64,000 nt of DNA from Candidatus Endomicrobiellum meruensis (GTDB taxonomy: Bacteria > Elusimicrobiota > Endomicrobiia > Endomicrobiales > Endomicrobiaceae). The position numbers and the translations under genes were made by a program. The notes beneath the pieces are model-generated. The model saw only the letters and a list, made by a program, of their open reading frames with translations, searched no databases and had not been told where the DNA came from. This document shows, one piece after another, positions 28,484 to 37,741 of the stretch. Positions within the stretch are counted from its first letter, which is position 1. The number at the start of each line of letters is the position of its first letter. The stretch is from contig JAITDI010000012.1 in assembly GCA_031282625.1 (NCBI GenBank), positions 1 through 64,000 on the forward strand, written 5' to 3'.

Positions 28484-30223
28484 CTACAGTTCATTTATTC
28501 CCGGAACGTTCTTTTCTTTTATCATAGCAATAAAGTTATCTATAGTCATAACGCCCAAATCTTTATTTCCTCTTGCTCTTACGGCAACCGATCTAATTTC
28601 CTTTTCCTTATTTCCTACAACTGCTATATAAGGAATCTTTTGCATTGTATTTTCTCTTATTTTATGTCCAATTTTTTCGTTTCTGTCGTCAAAGACAACT
28701 CTTATGCCGTTCTTTTTTAAAGTTTGCGTCAACTCTTTACAATATTCATACTGCTCTTCATTTATATTTGCTACCGCAACCTGAACTGGCGAAAGCCACA
28801 AAGGCAAGGCTCCTGCATAATGTTCTAAAAGAACCCCTATAAACCTCTCTAAAGAACCCATTAAAGCTCTGTGTATCATGTAAGGTCTTGCTTTCTTACC
28901 TGAAGAAGTCACATAAGAAATATCAAATCTTTCAGGTAAATTGAAATCAAACTGTATCGTAGAACACTGCCACAATCTTCCTATGGCGTCCTTTATCTTT
29001 ATATCTATTTTAGGTCCATAAAAAGCTCCGCCACCTTCATCAACCTCATATTCATATCCAGTTTTTTTGAGAGCGTTTTCTATGGAATCTTGAGCTTTTT
29101 CCCAGTCTGATATTTCGCCTACGTATTTATTTTCTGGTCTTGTAGCAAGATAAATTTTGTAATCGTTAAATCCAAACGTTTTAAGGCACTCTATAGCCAT
29201 ATTGAAAACTCTAAGCATTTCCTCTTCAAGCTGCTCGGGAGAAACAATGACATGACCATCGTCCTGTGTAAAGCCTCTTACTCTTAAAAGTCCGTGCAAA
29301 ACGCCAGACCTTTCAAATCTATAAACCGTACCAAGTTCAGCGTATCTTATGGGAAGCTCTCTGTAAGAGTGAAGTTTTGTCTTGTACACCATAAGATGCA
29401 TAGGACAATTCATAGGTTTTACACGATATGGCTTTCCTTCAATTTCCATCGGCGCATACATATTCTCGGAATAAGTTTGTAAGTGACCGCTTATTTTAAA
29501 AAGCTCTTCGCTAGCTATATGAGGCGTAAGCAGTAAATAATAACCGTTTTCCAAGTGAAAATTCTTCCAGTATGTCTCAATAACATTTCTTAAAAGAGCA
29601 CCATTGGGATGCCACAAAACAAGACCGCCACCAATAGTGTCGTTAACGCTAAATAAATCCAAATCTTTGCCAAGCTTTCTGTGGTCTCTTTTTTTTGCTT
29701 CTTCAACTTTATTTAAATAATCTTCTAAATCTTCTTTTGTAAGAAAGGCTGTGCCGTAAATTCTCTGAAGCTGTTCTTTTGAAGAATCTCCTCTCCAATA
29801 TGCACCTGCAACTGAAAGAAGTTTAAAATATTTTAGTTCCCCTGTAGATTTGACGTGAGGACCTTTGCACAAATCGGTGAAGTTTCCAGATTTGTATATG
29901 CTCACATTATCATCTGGAATTTGCGAAGCTATTTCAGCTTTGTATTTTTCCCCTTTTGACTCAAAGTCTTTAACAGCTTCTGCTTTAGGTATTGAAGAAC
30001 AAACAAAAGGATGATTTTCTTTTACTATCTCTTTCATTTTTTCTTCTATTTTGACTAAATCTTCATTGGTAAAAGGTTCTGCCCTGTCAAAGTCATAATA
30101 AAAACCGTCCTCTATGGAAGGACCTATAGCGACTTTAGTTCCAGGGAAAAGTTCTGTTACCGCTGCAGCCATTATATGAGCCGCAGAATGCCTTAAAGTA
30201 TCTAAAGATTTTTTGTTTTCCAT
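28484..30223 (-). CDS. thrS: threonyl-tRNA synthetase lacking the TGS domain
   Basis: Class II synthetase charging tRNA-Thr. I start at ATG 30223 (MENKKSLDTLRHSAAHIM) after AGGGTGAT; the track adds three residues. The editing domain begins at once with HSAAH (HxxxH), so the ~60-residue N-terminal TGS domain of the E. coli enzyme is missing. The rest is complete: KPMNCPMHL, the GVLHGLLRVRGFTQDDGH region, ARPYMIHRALMGSLERF and the C-terminal anticodon domain. A TATAAT on the minus strand (30293-30298) could be its -10 box, with a weak -35. Confidence 0.96.
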   Translation of the reverse strand: MENKKSLDTLRHSAAHIMAAAVTELFPGTKVAIGPSIEDGFYYDFDRAEPFTNEDLVKIEEKMKEIVKENHPFVCSSIPKAEAVKDFESKGEKYKAEIASQIPDDNVSIYKSGNFTDLCKGPHVKSTGELKYFKLLSVAGAYWRGDSSKEQLQRIYGTAFLTKEDLEDYLNKVEEAKKRDHRKLGKDLDLFSVNDTIGGGLVLWHPNGALLRNVIETYWKNFHLENGYYLLLTPHIASEELFKISGHLQTYSENMYAPMEIEGKPYRVKPMNCPMHLMVYKTKLHSYRELPIRYAELGTVYRFERSGVLHGLLRVRGFTQDDGHVIVSPEQLEEEMLRVFNMAIECLKTFGFNDYKIYLATRPENKYVGEISDWEKAQDSIENALKKTGYEYEVDEGGGAFYGPKIDIKIKDAIGRLWQCSTIQFDFNLPERFDISYVTSSGKKARPYMIHRALMGSLERFIGVLLEHYAGALPLWLSPVQVAVANINEEQYEYCKELTQTLKKNGIRVVFDDRNEKIGHKIRENTMQKIPYIAVVGNKEKEIRSVAVRARGNKDLGVMTIDNFIAMIKEKNVPGINEL

Positions 30224-30342
30224 TATTATCACCCTATAAAAAAATAAACGCTACTATTTACACCTGCGCATATACATTTTCAAAACGATTAAATTATACA
30301 ATATTTCTAACTTGCTTTTTAAGTTTAATATTAATGCATAGT

Positions 30343-30372
30343 TTGACATCTTATAAATGATTTATTTAAAAT
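30343..30372 (+). promoter_or_regulatory. sigma70 promoter for dprA, leaderless
   Basis: TTGACA (30343-30348), an 18-nt spacer and TAAAAT (30367-30372) lie 9 nt before the dprA ATG (30382). Transcription would begin 2-3 nt before the start codon, and no ribosome site is present. It is the second leaderless-looking promoter in the window. Confidence 0.7.
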
Positions 30373-30381
30373 TGTTTCTCA

Positions 30382-31476
30382 ATGAATGAAAAAGAGTTGT
30401 CTTTATTTAAACTCATTTTGTCAGGAGACATAGGCTCTGTAAGGGTTTTTAGACTGCTTGAAAAATTTGGCGATGCGGGTTCTGTTCTTAAAGCAGAAAA
30501 AAAAGACCTTATGTCTGTTGAAGGAATTGGTGCGATTCTTTCTGAAGCTATTGTTAACAGTTCTGTTTCTGAAAAAGCTGAAAAAGAACTTGAACTTGCT
30601 AAAAAGAATAATATATCTGTAGTCCTATATACAGATAGCAACTATCCAAAACCTCTTAGAGAGCTGCCCGGAAAACCGCTTGTTTTATATATAAAAGGCA
30701 CTATCTTGGAAAAAGACTTTGAATCAATATCAATAGTCGGTTCCAGAAAGATAAGCAATTATGGTAAAACAGTTACTTCGGACTTTGCATCTTATTTTGC
30801 AAAGAAAGATATTACTATAGTTTCTGGACTTGCCAGAGGCGTTGATAGTTTGGCTCATATAACAGCCTTAGAAAACAAATCGCGGACAATAGCTGTGCTT
30901 GGCAATGGGATTCTTGTAAATTATCCTCCTGAAAATAGGAAACTTCAAGAAGTAATTTCGCAAAGCGGAGCTGTTATAAGCGAATTCCCTTTAAAACAAC
31001 CGCCAGATAAGGGAACTTTCCCCAGAAGAAACAGGATCATAGCAGGATTGTCAAAAGCTACTCTGCTTACCGAAGCTGGGATTGGAAGCGGAGCAACTAT
31101 AACGGCAAGATTTTGCGCGGACTACGGCAAAGATGTTTTTGCCGTACCGGGAAGCATATATTCAAACGTATCAAAAGGAACAAACGATCTTATACAAAAT
31201 GGAGCTTATATGGCGCTAAGTCCGCAAAATATGGCTCAACAGCTTGGCTGGCTTACAAAAAATGAACTAAAAAAACAAATAGGGTTAGGCTGTTTGGATA
31301 AGCTTGAAACAGCAATACTTAATTTAATAGAAAATAATAGCGACGGCTTGCCGACAGATTTAATTGCTGAAAATTTAAATCTTGATATTTCTGAAACGTC
31401 AGCTGCGCTTTTAAAACTGGAAATAGCCGGGCTAATAAAAAATACCCCCGGACAAATATATATAAGAGCATACTAA
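30382..31476 (+). CDS. dprA: DNA processing protein DprA
   Basis: 364 residues. An N-terminal SAM/HhH-like region (SVEGIGAILSEAI) precedes the Rossmann DprA core with SIVGSRKISNYGK, VSGLARGVDSLAHITAL, the FPRRNRIIAGLSKATLLTEA signature and DVFAVPGSI. A C-terminal winged-helix follows (TAILNLIENNSDGLPTDLIAENL). DprA loads RecA on incoming single-stranded DNA during transformation. It opens the plus-strand run dprA-topA-xer. Confidence 0.95.
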   Translation: MNEKELSLFKLILSGDIGSVRVFRLLEKFGDAGSVLKAEKKDLMSVEGIGAILSEAIVNSSVSEKAEKELELAKKNNISVVLYTDSNYPKPLRELPGKPLVLYIKGTILEKDFESISIVGSRKISNYGKTVTSDFASYFAKKDITIVSGLARGVDSLAHITALENKSRTIAVLGNGILVNYPPENRKLQEVISQSGAVISEFPLKQPPDKGTFPRRNRIIAGLSKATLLTEAGIGSGATITARFCADYGKDVFAVPGSIYSNVSKGTNDLIQNGAYMALSPQNMAQQLGWLTKNELKKQIGLGCLDKLETAILNLIENNSDGLPTDLIAENLNLDISETSAALLKLEIAGLIKNTPGQIYIRAY

Positions 31477-31530
31477 ACAGAGTTTTTGAGTATTTGACAA
31501 TACTCTACTCGCAAGTAAAGGAGTAAAATA

Positions 31531-33744
31531 ATGCCTAAATATTTAGTTATAGTTGAGTCTCCTGCAAAAGAAAAAACTATATCCAAAATTTTGGGAAAAG
31601 ACTTTAAGGTTAAAAGTTCTTATGGTCATATAAGAGATTTGCCTAAAAGTAAACTTGGAATAGATATAGAAAATAGTTTTGAGCCAACATATACTAATAT
31701 GCCTAAAGCTAAAAAGGTTATATCTGACTTAAAGAAAGAAGCAGATAAAGCCGATATAGTCTATTTAGCCACAGATTTTGACCGCGAGGGAGAAGCCATT
31801 GCTTGGCACTTAAAGGAAGCTTTAAAACTCTCGGATTCAAAAATTTCAAGAATAACATTTCATGAAATTACGCCTGAGGCAATATTAGACTCTGTAAAAC
31901 ATCCAAGAAGTTTGGATATGGGTCTTGTAAACAGTCAACAGGCGCGCAGATTACTAGACAGGCTTGTAGGCTACAAACTTTCCCCTCTTTTGTGGAAAAA
32001 AATAAAAATAGGACTTTCTGCAGGCAGAGTACAGTCTGTAGCGGTAATGCTTATATGCGATAGGGAAGAAGAAATTAAAAGATTCATCCCAGTTGAATAT
32101 TGGAGCATAGAAGCGGAACTTGCAAAAACAGATAAAGATGCTTTGCCTTTTAAAGCCATATTAGCAGCTAAAGGCGATGTAAAATTTGAGAAATTATCTA
32201 TAAAGACAAAAGAAGAAGCTGAGAAAATAGCAATTGACTTAAAAGAAACTAAATATATCGTAAAATCTGTCGAAACAAAACAGCGCAGACGATCCCCATA
32301 TGCTCCATACACAACCTCTACTTTGCAGCAAGATGCTTCCAGACGTTTGGGTTTTTCTCCTTCAAGAACAATGGCAATAGCTCAAAAACTTTACGAAGGG
32401 ATTCATATCGGAGGAAGCGCAGAAATAGGTCTTATAACATATATGAGAACAGATTCTTTAAACATAGCAAAGAGCGCTCAAGCAGAAGCGTTAAAATTTA
32501 TAGAATCTTCTTATGGAAAAGAATTTCTTCCTAAAACAGCAAGAGTTTACAAAACAAAATCTAAAAATGCTCAAGAAGCGCACGAAGCCATAAGACCAAC
32601 TTCTCCAAAAAGAATTCCATCGGAAATAAAGCAGTATCTAACGCCTGAAGAATTTAAACTGTACGATTTAATTTGGAAAAGATTTACTGCAAGCCAAATG
32701 ACTGATGCTGTATATAGCATTATAATAGCTGAAATTTCAGCAAAAGATTATATATTCAGAGCTTCCGGAAGTTCACTTATATTTGACGGATTTATGAAAG
32801 TTTACAATGTAGATGATGATGAAAAAGAAACAAAACTTCCACCTCTTACAAAACAGGAAATTTTAAATCTTTTGCAGATAATACCTCAGCAACATTTTAC
32901 AGAACCGCCTCCGCGTTACAATGAAGCAAGTTTAATTAAGGCGTTAGAAGAACACGCAATAGGAAGACCGTCCACATACGCTCCTACAATTAAAACTATT
33001 CTTGATAGACTATATGTACGTCTTGACAGTAAAAAATTTATTCCCACTAACCTTGGCATTGTTGTAAACGACGTTCTAAAAAACCACTTTGGAAACATCG
33101 TAAACGTTGAATTTACCGCAAATGTTGAAGAAAAACTTGACGATATAGCTGAAGATAAGGCTAAGTGGCAGGACGTTTTAAAAGACTTTTATACACCGTT
33201 TGATAAGAACCTTGGAGAAGCTGAGAAAAATCTACAAAGACAAAAAATACAGCCTCAAATGTCTTCTGAAATATGTCCCAACTGCGGGAAACCTATGGTT
33301 ATCAGAGATTCACGAAACGGGCAGTTTCTGGGATGTTCCGGATACCCAGAATGCAAAACCACAATGTCTTTGGATAAAAATGGCAAAAAAATAGACGGTC
33401 CGCAGGAAACAGATATGAAATGCGACAAGTGTTCAAGTCCTTTGCTTAAAAAAGTTGGTTTTAGAGGCAAACAATATCTTGTATGTAAAAATGAAGAATG
33501 TAAAGCAACATATAATATAGATAAAAACGGTAACAAAGTAATAAAACCTGCTCCTGAACATACTGACATAAAGTGTGAAAAATGCGGATCTGAAATGCTT
33601 AAGAGAATAGGTAAAAGAGGACCATTTCTAACTTGTTCGGCATTCCCAAAATGTAGGAATTTACAATGGATACCAAAAGCTCCGAAAGAAGAGCCAACAC
33701 CCAAGTCCAAAAAAATGTTGAAAAAGAAAATTCAAAGCAAATAG
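31531..33744 (+). CDS. topA: DNA topoisomerase I
   Basis: 737 residues, type IA. It contains the TOPRIM motif (VESPAKEKTISKIL and DFDREGEAIAWHL), the active Tyr in IGLITYMRTDSL, and three C-terminal four-Cys zinc ribbons (CPNCGKPM, CDKCSSPL, CEKCGSEM each with a second Cys pair). It relaxes negative supercoils. A ribosome site AAAGGAG precedes ATG. Its last 79 nt overlap the xer gene in another frame. Confidence 0.97.
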   Translation: MPKYLVIVESPAKEKTISKILGKDFKVKSSYGHIRDLPKSKLGIDIENSFEPTYTNMPKAKKVISDLKKEADKADIVYLATDFDREGEAIAWHLKEALKLSDSKISRITFHEITPEAILDSVKHPRSLDMGLVNSQQARRLLDRLVGYKLSPLLWKKIKIGLSAGRVQSVAVMLICDREEEIKRFIPVEYWSIEAELAKTDKDALPFKAILAAKGDVKFEKLSIKTKEEAEKIAIDLKETKYIVKSVETKQRRRSPYAPYTTSTLQQDASRRLGFSPSRTMAIAQKLYEGIHIGGSAEIGLITYMRTDSLNIAKSAQAEALKFIESSYGKEFLPKTARVYKTKSKNAQEAHEAIRPTSPKRIPSEIKQYLTPEEFKLYDLIWKRFTASQMTDAVYSIIIAEISAKDYIFRASGSSLIFDGFMKVYNVDDDEKETKLPPLTKQEILNLLQIIPQQHFTEPPPRYNEASLIKALEEHAIGRPSTYAPTIKTILDRLYVRLDSKKFIPTNLGIVVNDVLKNHFGNIVNVEFTANVEEKLDDIAEDKAKWQDVLKDFYTPFDKNLGEAEKNLQRQKIQPQMSSEICPNCGKPMVIRDSRNGQFLGCSGYPECKTTMSLDKNGKKIDGPQETDMKCDKCSSPLLKKVGFRGKQYLVCKNEECKATYNIDKNGNKVIKPAPEHTDIKCEKCGSEMLKRIGKRGPFLTCSAFPKCRNLQWIPKAPKEEPTPKSKKMLKKKIQSK

Positions 33745-34601
33745 ATTCTTTTGTAAAATATCTTAAAGGCGAGAGAAATTTTTCCAAACACACTTTAAGA
33801 GCTTATACAAGAGATATGTTTGATTTTGCTATGTTTTTAAAAAATAAAGAATTGCTTTTATCAAATGTTAGTAAATATGACGTACGCGTGTTTTTTGAAG
33901 AGATCAGTAATAAAAAATTAAGCAAAGCTACTCTTTCCAGAAAATTTACGATACTACGTACTTTCTATAAGTTTTTGACAATAAACAAAGTTATAAAACA
34001 AAGTCCTATACAAAATATGCCCGGAATAAAAAAAGATAAAAAAATGCCCTTATTCCTGACAGAAACAGAAATGCAACAGCTTTTGAATTTGAAAAATGTA
34101 AAACTTCGCGATAGAGCTATGATTGAATTTCTTTATTCATGCGGACTTAGAATAGAAGAACTAATGAGTTTAAACATAAAAAATGTAGATTTTATATCAA
34201 ATATTGTCACGGTGGTTGGAAAGGGTAACAAAGAGAGAATCGTCCCTATAGGAAATAAGTGCATTGAAGCACTACTAAACTATATAAAAGAACGCCGCGA
34301 AGCAGGGTTTTCATGCGATATAAATTCGCCGATGTTTTTAAACGATCGCGCTACAAGGATGGATCAAAGGACGGCAAGGCGAATAGTATATAAATTGTTT
34401 ATTAAGGCAAACATTTTAAAGAAAGCAAGTCCTCATACTTTAAGACATACATTTGCAACACATATTTTGGATAGAGGCTGCGATATAAGAAGCGTACAAG
34501 AAATGCTCGGACATAAGAATCTTTCTACAACACAGATCTACACTCATGTTACAATAGAAAGTTTGAAAAAAATATATAAAAAGACACACCCCCGCAAATA
34601 G
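33666..34601 (+). CDS. xerC: tyrosine recombinase, XerC/XerD type
   Basis: 311 residues. It has the SAM-like N-terminal arm domain (FVKYLKGERNFSKHTLRAYTRD) and catalytic domain: Arg in YSCGLRIEELMSL, Lys in VVGKGNKERIVPI, H-x-x-R in PHTLRHTFATHIL, His in LGHKNLSTTQIYTHV with Tyr. These resolve chromosome dimers at dif. The start at 33666 has AGGAATTTACA before it and lies inside topA, so the first 25 residues are coded in the overlap. It is the only Xer in the window; XerC versus XerD or a single-recombinase system cannot be told. Confidence 0.92.
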   Translation: MDTKSSERRANTQVQKNVEKENSKQIDSFVKYLKGERNFSKHTLRAYTRDMFDFAMFLKNKELLLSNVSKYDVRVFFEEISNKKLSKATLSRKFTILRTFYKFLTINKVIKQSPIQNMPGIKKDKKMPLFLTETEMQQLLNLKNVKLRDRAMIEFLYSCGLRIEELMSLNIKNVDFISNIVTVVGKGNKERIVPIGNKCIEALLNYIKERREAGFSCDINSPMFLNDRATRMDQRTARRIVYKLFIKANILKKASPHTLRHTFATHILDRGCDIRSVQEMLGHKNLSTTQIYTHVTIESLKKIYKKTHPRK

Positions 34602-34637
34602 CCTGAACCACAATCTTAGGATATAAAGAATAAATTT

Positions 34638-35546
34638 ATGACAGAAAAAGATTATTTTCAACTTTTAATGGAAGAAACTGGCTGCAAACGTTGTGAAGCG
34701 GAACTTGCTCTTTCTCTTTCAAATAACAATCTTGAAAAAGCTATTACAACAATAGGTTCTATCTTAAAATTTATCACAACATTTAAAATAAAGATAAATT
34801 TTCCGAAAGAAAACATATATGGACTTATGCATATAGTTATAAATATGAAAACGTCAGAGATTGTGCGTTTCAGTATAACATTTTCTCGCAATCCGGCAAT
34901 ATATGAAATTGCCACAAGTATGGATTGGTTTTCATATGAAAAAGCTATTTTTTCAGCTCGTTTAAATTCTGGAGCTATGGAAATATACACTAAAGAAACA
35001 GAAGAAAATTTAAAAGTTTATATTCAAAAAGTTTTAAAAGAAGCTATTATTATTTCCCCTGAAGCAATTTCTTCAATAATAAAAAACTTTTTCTATCCTA
35101 CCGAAGTGTTTATAGAAATTGAAAATGAAGAATTAAATTTAACTCAATTTAAAAAACTTCCCGACTATAACTTAAAACAGAATTCTATATCATCTTTAGA
35201 TTTAGATTATAATTTAGGATTTATAGAGCTTGACGTCAAAATATTAAAAGACAACAATGGAAAACCTGTAAAAAAAATTGTTGAAGGAGACACAGTGTTG
35301 TCAACAATAATAGACGAGAGAGACTTAACACATTATATTGCACACTTGATAGGAGGAATAGAAGACGATAATATGTGTCCAATTCCTGCCATAGTTAAAA
35401 AAGTTACTTACAAGAACGATGACTTTGAAATCTATTTAAACTATACCCCTTCCATAATTGGTTTAGCAAAAGTTAAAAACGATATAAAAATAAAAGTTTT
35501 AGAGCCAAAACATCAACTTTGGTGGAAAAAAATATTACCTTGGTAA
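34638..35546 (+). CDS. conserved hypothetical protein with UBA-like N terminus
   Basis: 302 residues, not recognised as a named family. Residues 7-42 (LLMEETGCKRCEAELALSLS and NNLEKAI) have the three-helix spacing of UBA/TS-N domains, as in EF-Ts or NAC. The rest is mixed alpha/beta with regular short strands and no signal peptide or membrane helix. It ends with Trp-rich HQLWWKKILPW. It follows xer by 36 nt on the plus strand, so it may be the last gene of that run. A role near the ribosome or nucleic acid is only speculation. Confidence 0.7.
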   Translation: MTEKDYFQLLMEETGCKRCEAELALSLSNNNLEKAITTIGSILKFITTFKIKINFPKENIYGLMHIVINMKTSEIVRFSITFSRNPAIYEIATSMDWFSYEKAIFSARLNSGAMEIYTKETEENLKVYIQKVLKEAIIISPEAISSIIKNFFYPTEVFIEIENEELNLTQFKKLPDYNLKQNSISSLDLDYNLGFIELDVKILKDNNGKPVKKIVEGDTVLSTIIDERDLTHYIAHLIGGIEDDNMCPIPAIVKKVTYKNDDFEIYLNYTPSIIGLAKVKNDIKIKVLEPKHQLWWKKILPW

Positions 35547-35576
35547 TTTAAATTTTTTAATTCAACGCTTTAAAAT

Positions 35577-36112
35577 TTAAAGTATTCTTCCACTTGCCAA
35601 AATAAATGGTCTTCCGCCATTTAAATTTTTAATGTAATAATCAAATGCAGCAATTATATCAGCTTTTGGAACACCCTGAAAATAAGCATGCCCTAATTTA
35701 AATCCAGCCTTTATCACAAAAGAAGCATCTAAGTGTCTATAATAAGGTGCAAAAATATTTCCTGATGTTTCAAAAGCAGAAGCCCGAAATTTTAAATAAT
35801 AATTAGCTCCAGATCTCATTTCTTTATTATTTATGTCACATATCGGATATCCCCCATTTGCTCTCCAAGCTGTAGGGTATATAAAAATACATCTACTTTC
35901 TGTTTTAATTCTTCTTTTTTAGGAAGAGCAAGCCAATTGTTAACATCAGAATAATCCGTAGGTATTAATATTATCGCCTCCTACGGGAATATAAAAAGAA
36001 TCGCCTAATGACGACGATTCTTTTTCAGTTTTGTTACTTGCAGCATTCAAGTTAAAAGATAAAAGCAATAAGAAACAAATCGCGACAAAAAATACTTTAG
36101 TTAAATAACTCA
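35577..36112 (-). pseudogene. DUF3089 esterase-like gene, frameshifted and truncated
   Basis: ATG at 36112 follows AGAGGTATAAC and starts a signal peptide (MSYLTKVFFVAICFLLLLSF, cleavage near NAA|S). The frame breaks near GDNINT and resumes with DYSDVNNWLALPKKEELKQK. It breaks again at VDVF, where adding one T to the run at 35883-35887 gives FIYPTAWRANGGYPICDIN. The last part, track ORF 35577-35819, has FAPYYRHLD, AAFDYYIKNLNGGRPFILA, typical of DUF3089. It then ends SGRIL just where the nucleophile motif GHSQG should follow. Two frame changes plus loss of the catalytic half show a dead gene. Confidence 0.82.
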
Positions 36113-36301
36113 TGTTATACCTCTTTTGTTTATTTACCCTCCTACTAAAATAATTTTACGTATTTTACCTTAAATTTTTCACTGAATATTTTAAAAATTT
36201 AACATACATTTATCTCTTGTTCTGCATATTTGACTTAGAAATCTCCAAATTAATATCATTCATTATTGATTTTTGGTATCAATTTTATTTTGCCACTAAA
36301 A

Positions 36302-36872
36302 TCAAACCCTTTTATCCTTACAGCTCGCGTCTGTTACTAGCACAGATCTTTTCTCCAACTTATAACATTTTATTATCTCTATCCCATCCAAGTAATTATC
36401 TCTTAAATCGTACTCCGTTATTAAAAACACTTTATCCCTTTTTTTCTTTATAAACTCTATCGCTCTTTTTATCTTTGTCTAATACTATTACTCTTTCTCC
36501 CATATACAACTTTATTGTATCCATTATCTGTTGCATCCCTATCCCGTGTCTTTCTTTGTTGTTCCTACGTCTTCCCCCTTCTTTAGCTTCTCCACCATCT
36601 CTTTACTCAGCCCTTTCCCATTATCCTTGACACTTATCTCTACTTCTTCTCCATTTACCTCATAACTTACTTTTATCTCACTTTCCTTTCCTTTCACCGC
36701 TTCTATAGAATTTTTTATTATATTTAGATATCATCATAATAAAATCGACCATATTGCCTTTTATAAATACAAATTTTTCCGAGGAACTGAATAGATACTC
36801 AATCTCCATATCACTACCTATATTACTTTATTCCTCAAAAATGTATTGATCAACTTTATTTTTGCCTCTATA
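36302..36872 (-). pseudogene. sensor histidine kinase remnant (HATPase plus receiver-like tail)
   Basis: No long ORF is left, but three frames together read the end of a histidine kinase. The order is SSSEKFVFIKGNMVDFIMMIS, then N box NSIEAVKGKESEIKV, G1 box VEISVKDNGKGLSKEM, then GHGIGM-like HGIGMQQIMDTIKLYMG, and finally FLITEYDLRDNYLDGIEIIK, like a degenerate receiver. Changes include +1 in an A run before the N box and -1 before the G2 box. Position-by-position conservation of the boxes suggests recent loss. It lies between two secreted-protein genes. Confidence 0.75.
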
Positions 36873-36886
36873 TTTGACCTCTTTTT

Positions 36887-37351
36887 TTAATATATATTGC
36901 AAGTTGCGTCTGCTATATCGCATATATCTTGATCGCTTAAACACTTATACTGATATTGTTCAGGTGTCATTTTATATTTTTGCATATAAAATTCTTCTTC
37001 TGCTTCAAGAAATTTAGTAAAAAAAGTTTTTATATATTCAAGATAACTCGCCTGCACTCTCTTCATATACTCAGCATACTTTTCCTCCACTGACGCGTCT
37101 TCGATGCTAATACTATGCCCTTTCCCAATCAAATCAGGGTACACTTCCTTCACTTTTGTGTTTCTAATAGCAAATATCTCCATTAAATCCTCACTCTCAT
37201 AAACTTTATCCGCTACATACCGTTTGAGCGACATTTGAGCTTCTATTATTTCAGGAGTGTCCTTATCATAAATACCACCATAAAGAGGCTGAGCATTACC
37301 TACCGCCCCAAACATTAATACAACTGCTAATACTCCTAAAATCTTCTTCAT
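36887..37351 (-). CDS. small secreted protein
   Basis: The start at 37351 (MKKILGVLAVVLMFGAVGNAQ) has AAGGAG about 7 nt upstream; the track's extra 17 residues are unsupported. A signal peptide with cleavage GNA|QP is clear. The mature 130 residues are helical and acidic with many Tyr (EYMKRVQASYLEYIKTFFTKF) and three Cys near the end (CLSDQDICDIADATC). No family is recognised. It resembles the secreted helical proteins at 1.8-2.7 kb in size and style. Confidence 0.72.
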   Translation of the reverse strand: MKKILGVLAVVLMFGAVGNAQPLYGGIYDKDTPEIIEAQMSLKRYVADKVYESEDLMEIFAIRNTKVKEVYPDLIGKGHSISIEDASVEEKYAEYMKRVQASYLEYIKTFFTKFLEAEEEFYMQKYKMTPEQYQYKCLSDQDICDIADATCNIY

Positions 37352-37401
37352 AATAGATACTCCTTTTTTTATATATTTTGTAACTTCAATCGTAATCTGC
37401 A

Positions 37402-37608
37402 CTATAAGGATTTTCTCTTAGAGAAACCATAACTTCTGCAAATCTCTGCGCCTGTAAATTTTAACGCCTTGTATTCCTCCGGATATTTATCCTTAATCAA
37501 GATATAATGGGAAAGTATCTTTTTTCTTATCAATTTTATTTCAATTCGTTTTGTTTCTTCCATTAGTTCAGAAATTGGGCTTGCTAAAGTTATTGAGATT
37601 ATTAACAT
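37402..37608 (-). CDS. short secreted-like ORF
   Basis: From ATG 37608 it reads MLIISITLASPISELMEETKR, a short hydrophobic start, then a basic helical part ending SYGFSKRKSL (68 residues). No ribosome site precedes it, and the positive N-region of a signal peptide is missing. It may be the tail of a broken small secreted gene like its downstream neighbour. Confidence 0.35.
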   Translation of the reverse strand: MLIISITLASPISELMEETKRIEIKLIRKKILSHYILIKDKYPEEYKALKFTGAEICRSYGFSKRKSL

Positions 37609-37714
37609 TATCGTCAATATAGTCAGACTTAAAAGTAGCTATACTATTATCTTTTGCTTTTTCAAAAAATTCCTTCCCTTCCTTGCTCCACTTCACTAAT
37701 CTCTCTGTTGACAT
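37568..37714 (-). CDS. small ORF after radA
   Basis: Too short for the track: 48 residues, MSTERLVKWSKEGKEFFEKA onward, from ATG 37714 with GGAGGATTTT about 9 nt upstream. It lies 27 nt past the radA stop and overlaps the next ORF in another frame. The good ribosome site favours a real or recently real gene; it could be the 5' part of a frameshifted gene joined to the ORF at 37402. Confidence 0.35.
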   Translation of the reverse strand: MSTERLVKWSKEGKEFFEKAKDNSIATFKSDYIDDNVNNLNNFSKPNF

Positions 37715-37741
37715 AACATAAAATCCTCCATAAATATTGAA

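Noticed and set aside
33255-33710. 151-aa minus-strand ORF opposite the topA C terminus
   Set aside because: It mirrors the three zinc ribbons and topA/xer overlap; it has no ribosome site and its regularity comes from the ribbons.
33666-34601. Phage or integron integrase
   Set aside because: No attachment site, phage genes or cassette features adjoin; length and context fit a chromosomal Xer protein.
36217-36453. 78-aa plus-strand ORF
   Set aside because: It lies opposite the histidine kinase remnant and has no supporting features.
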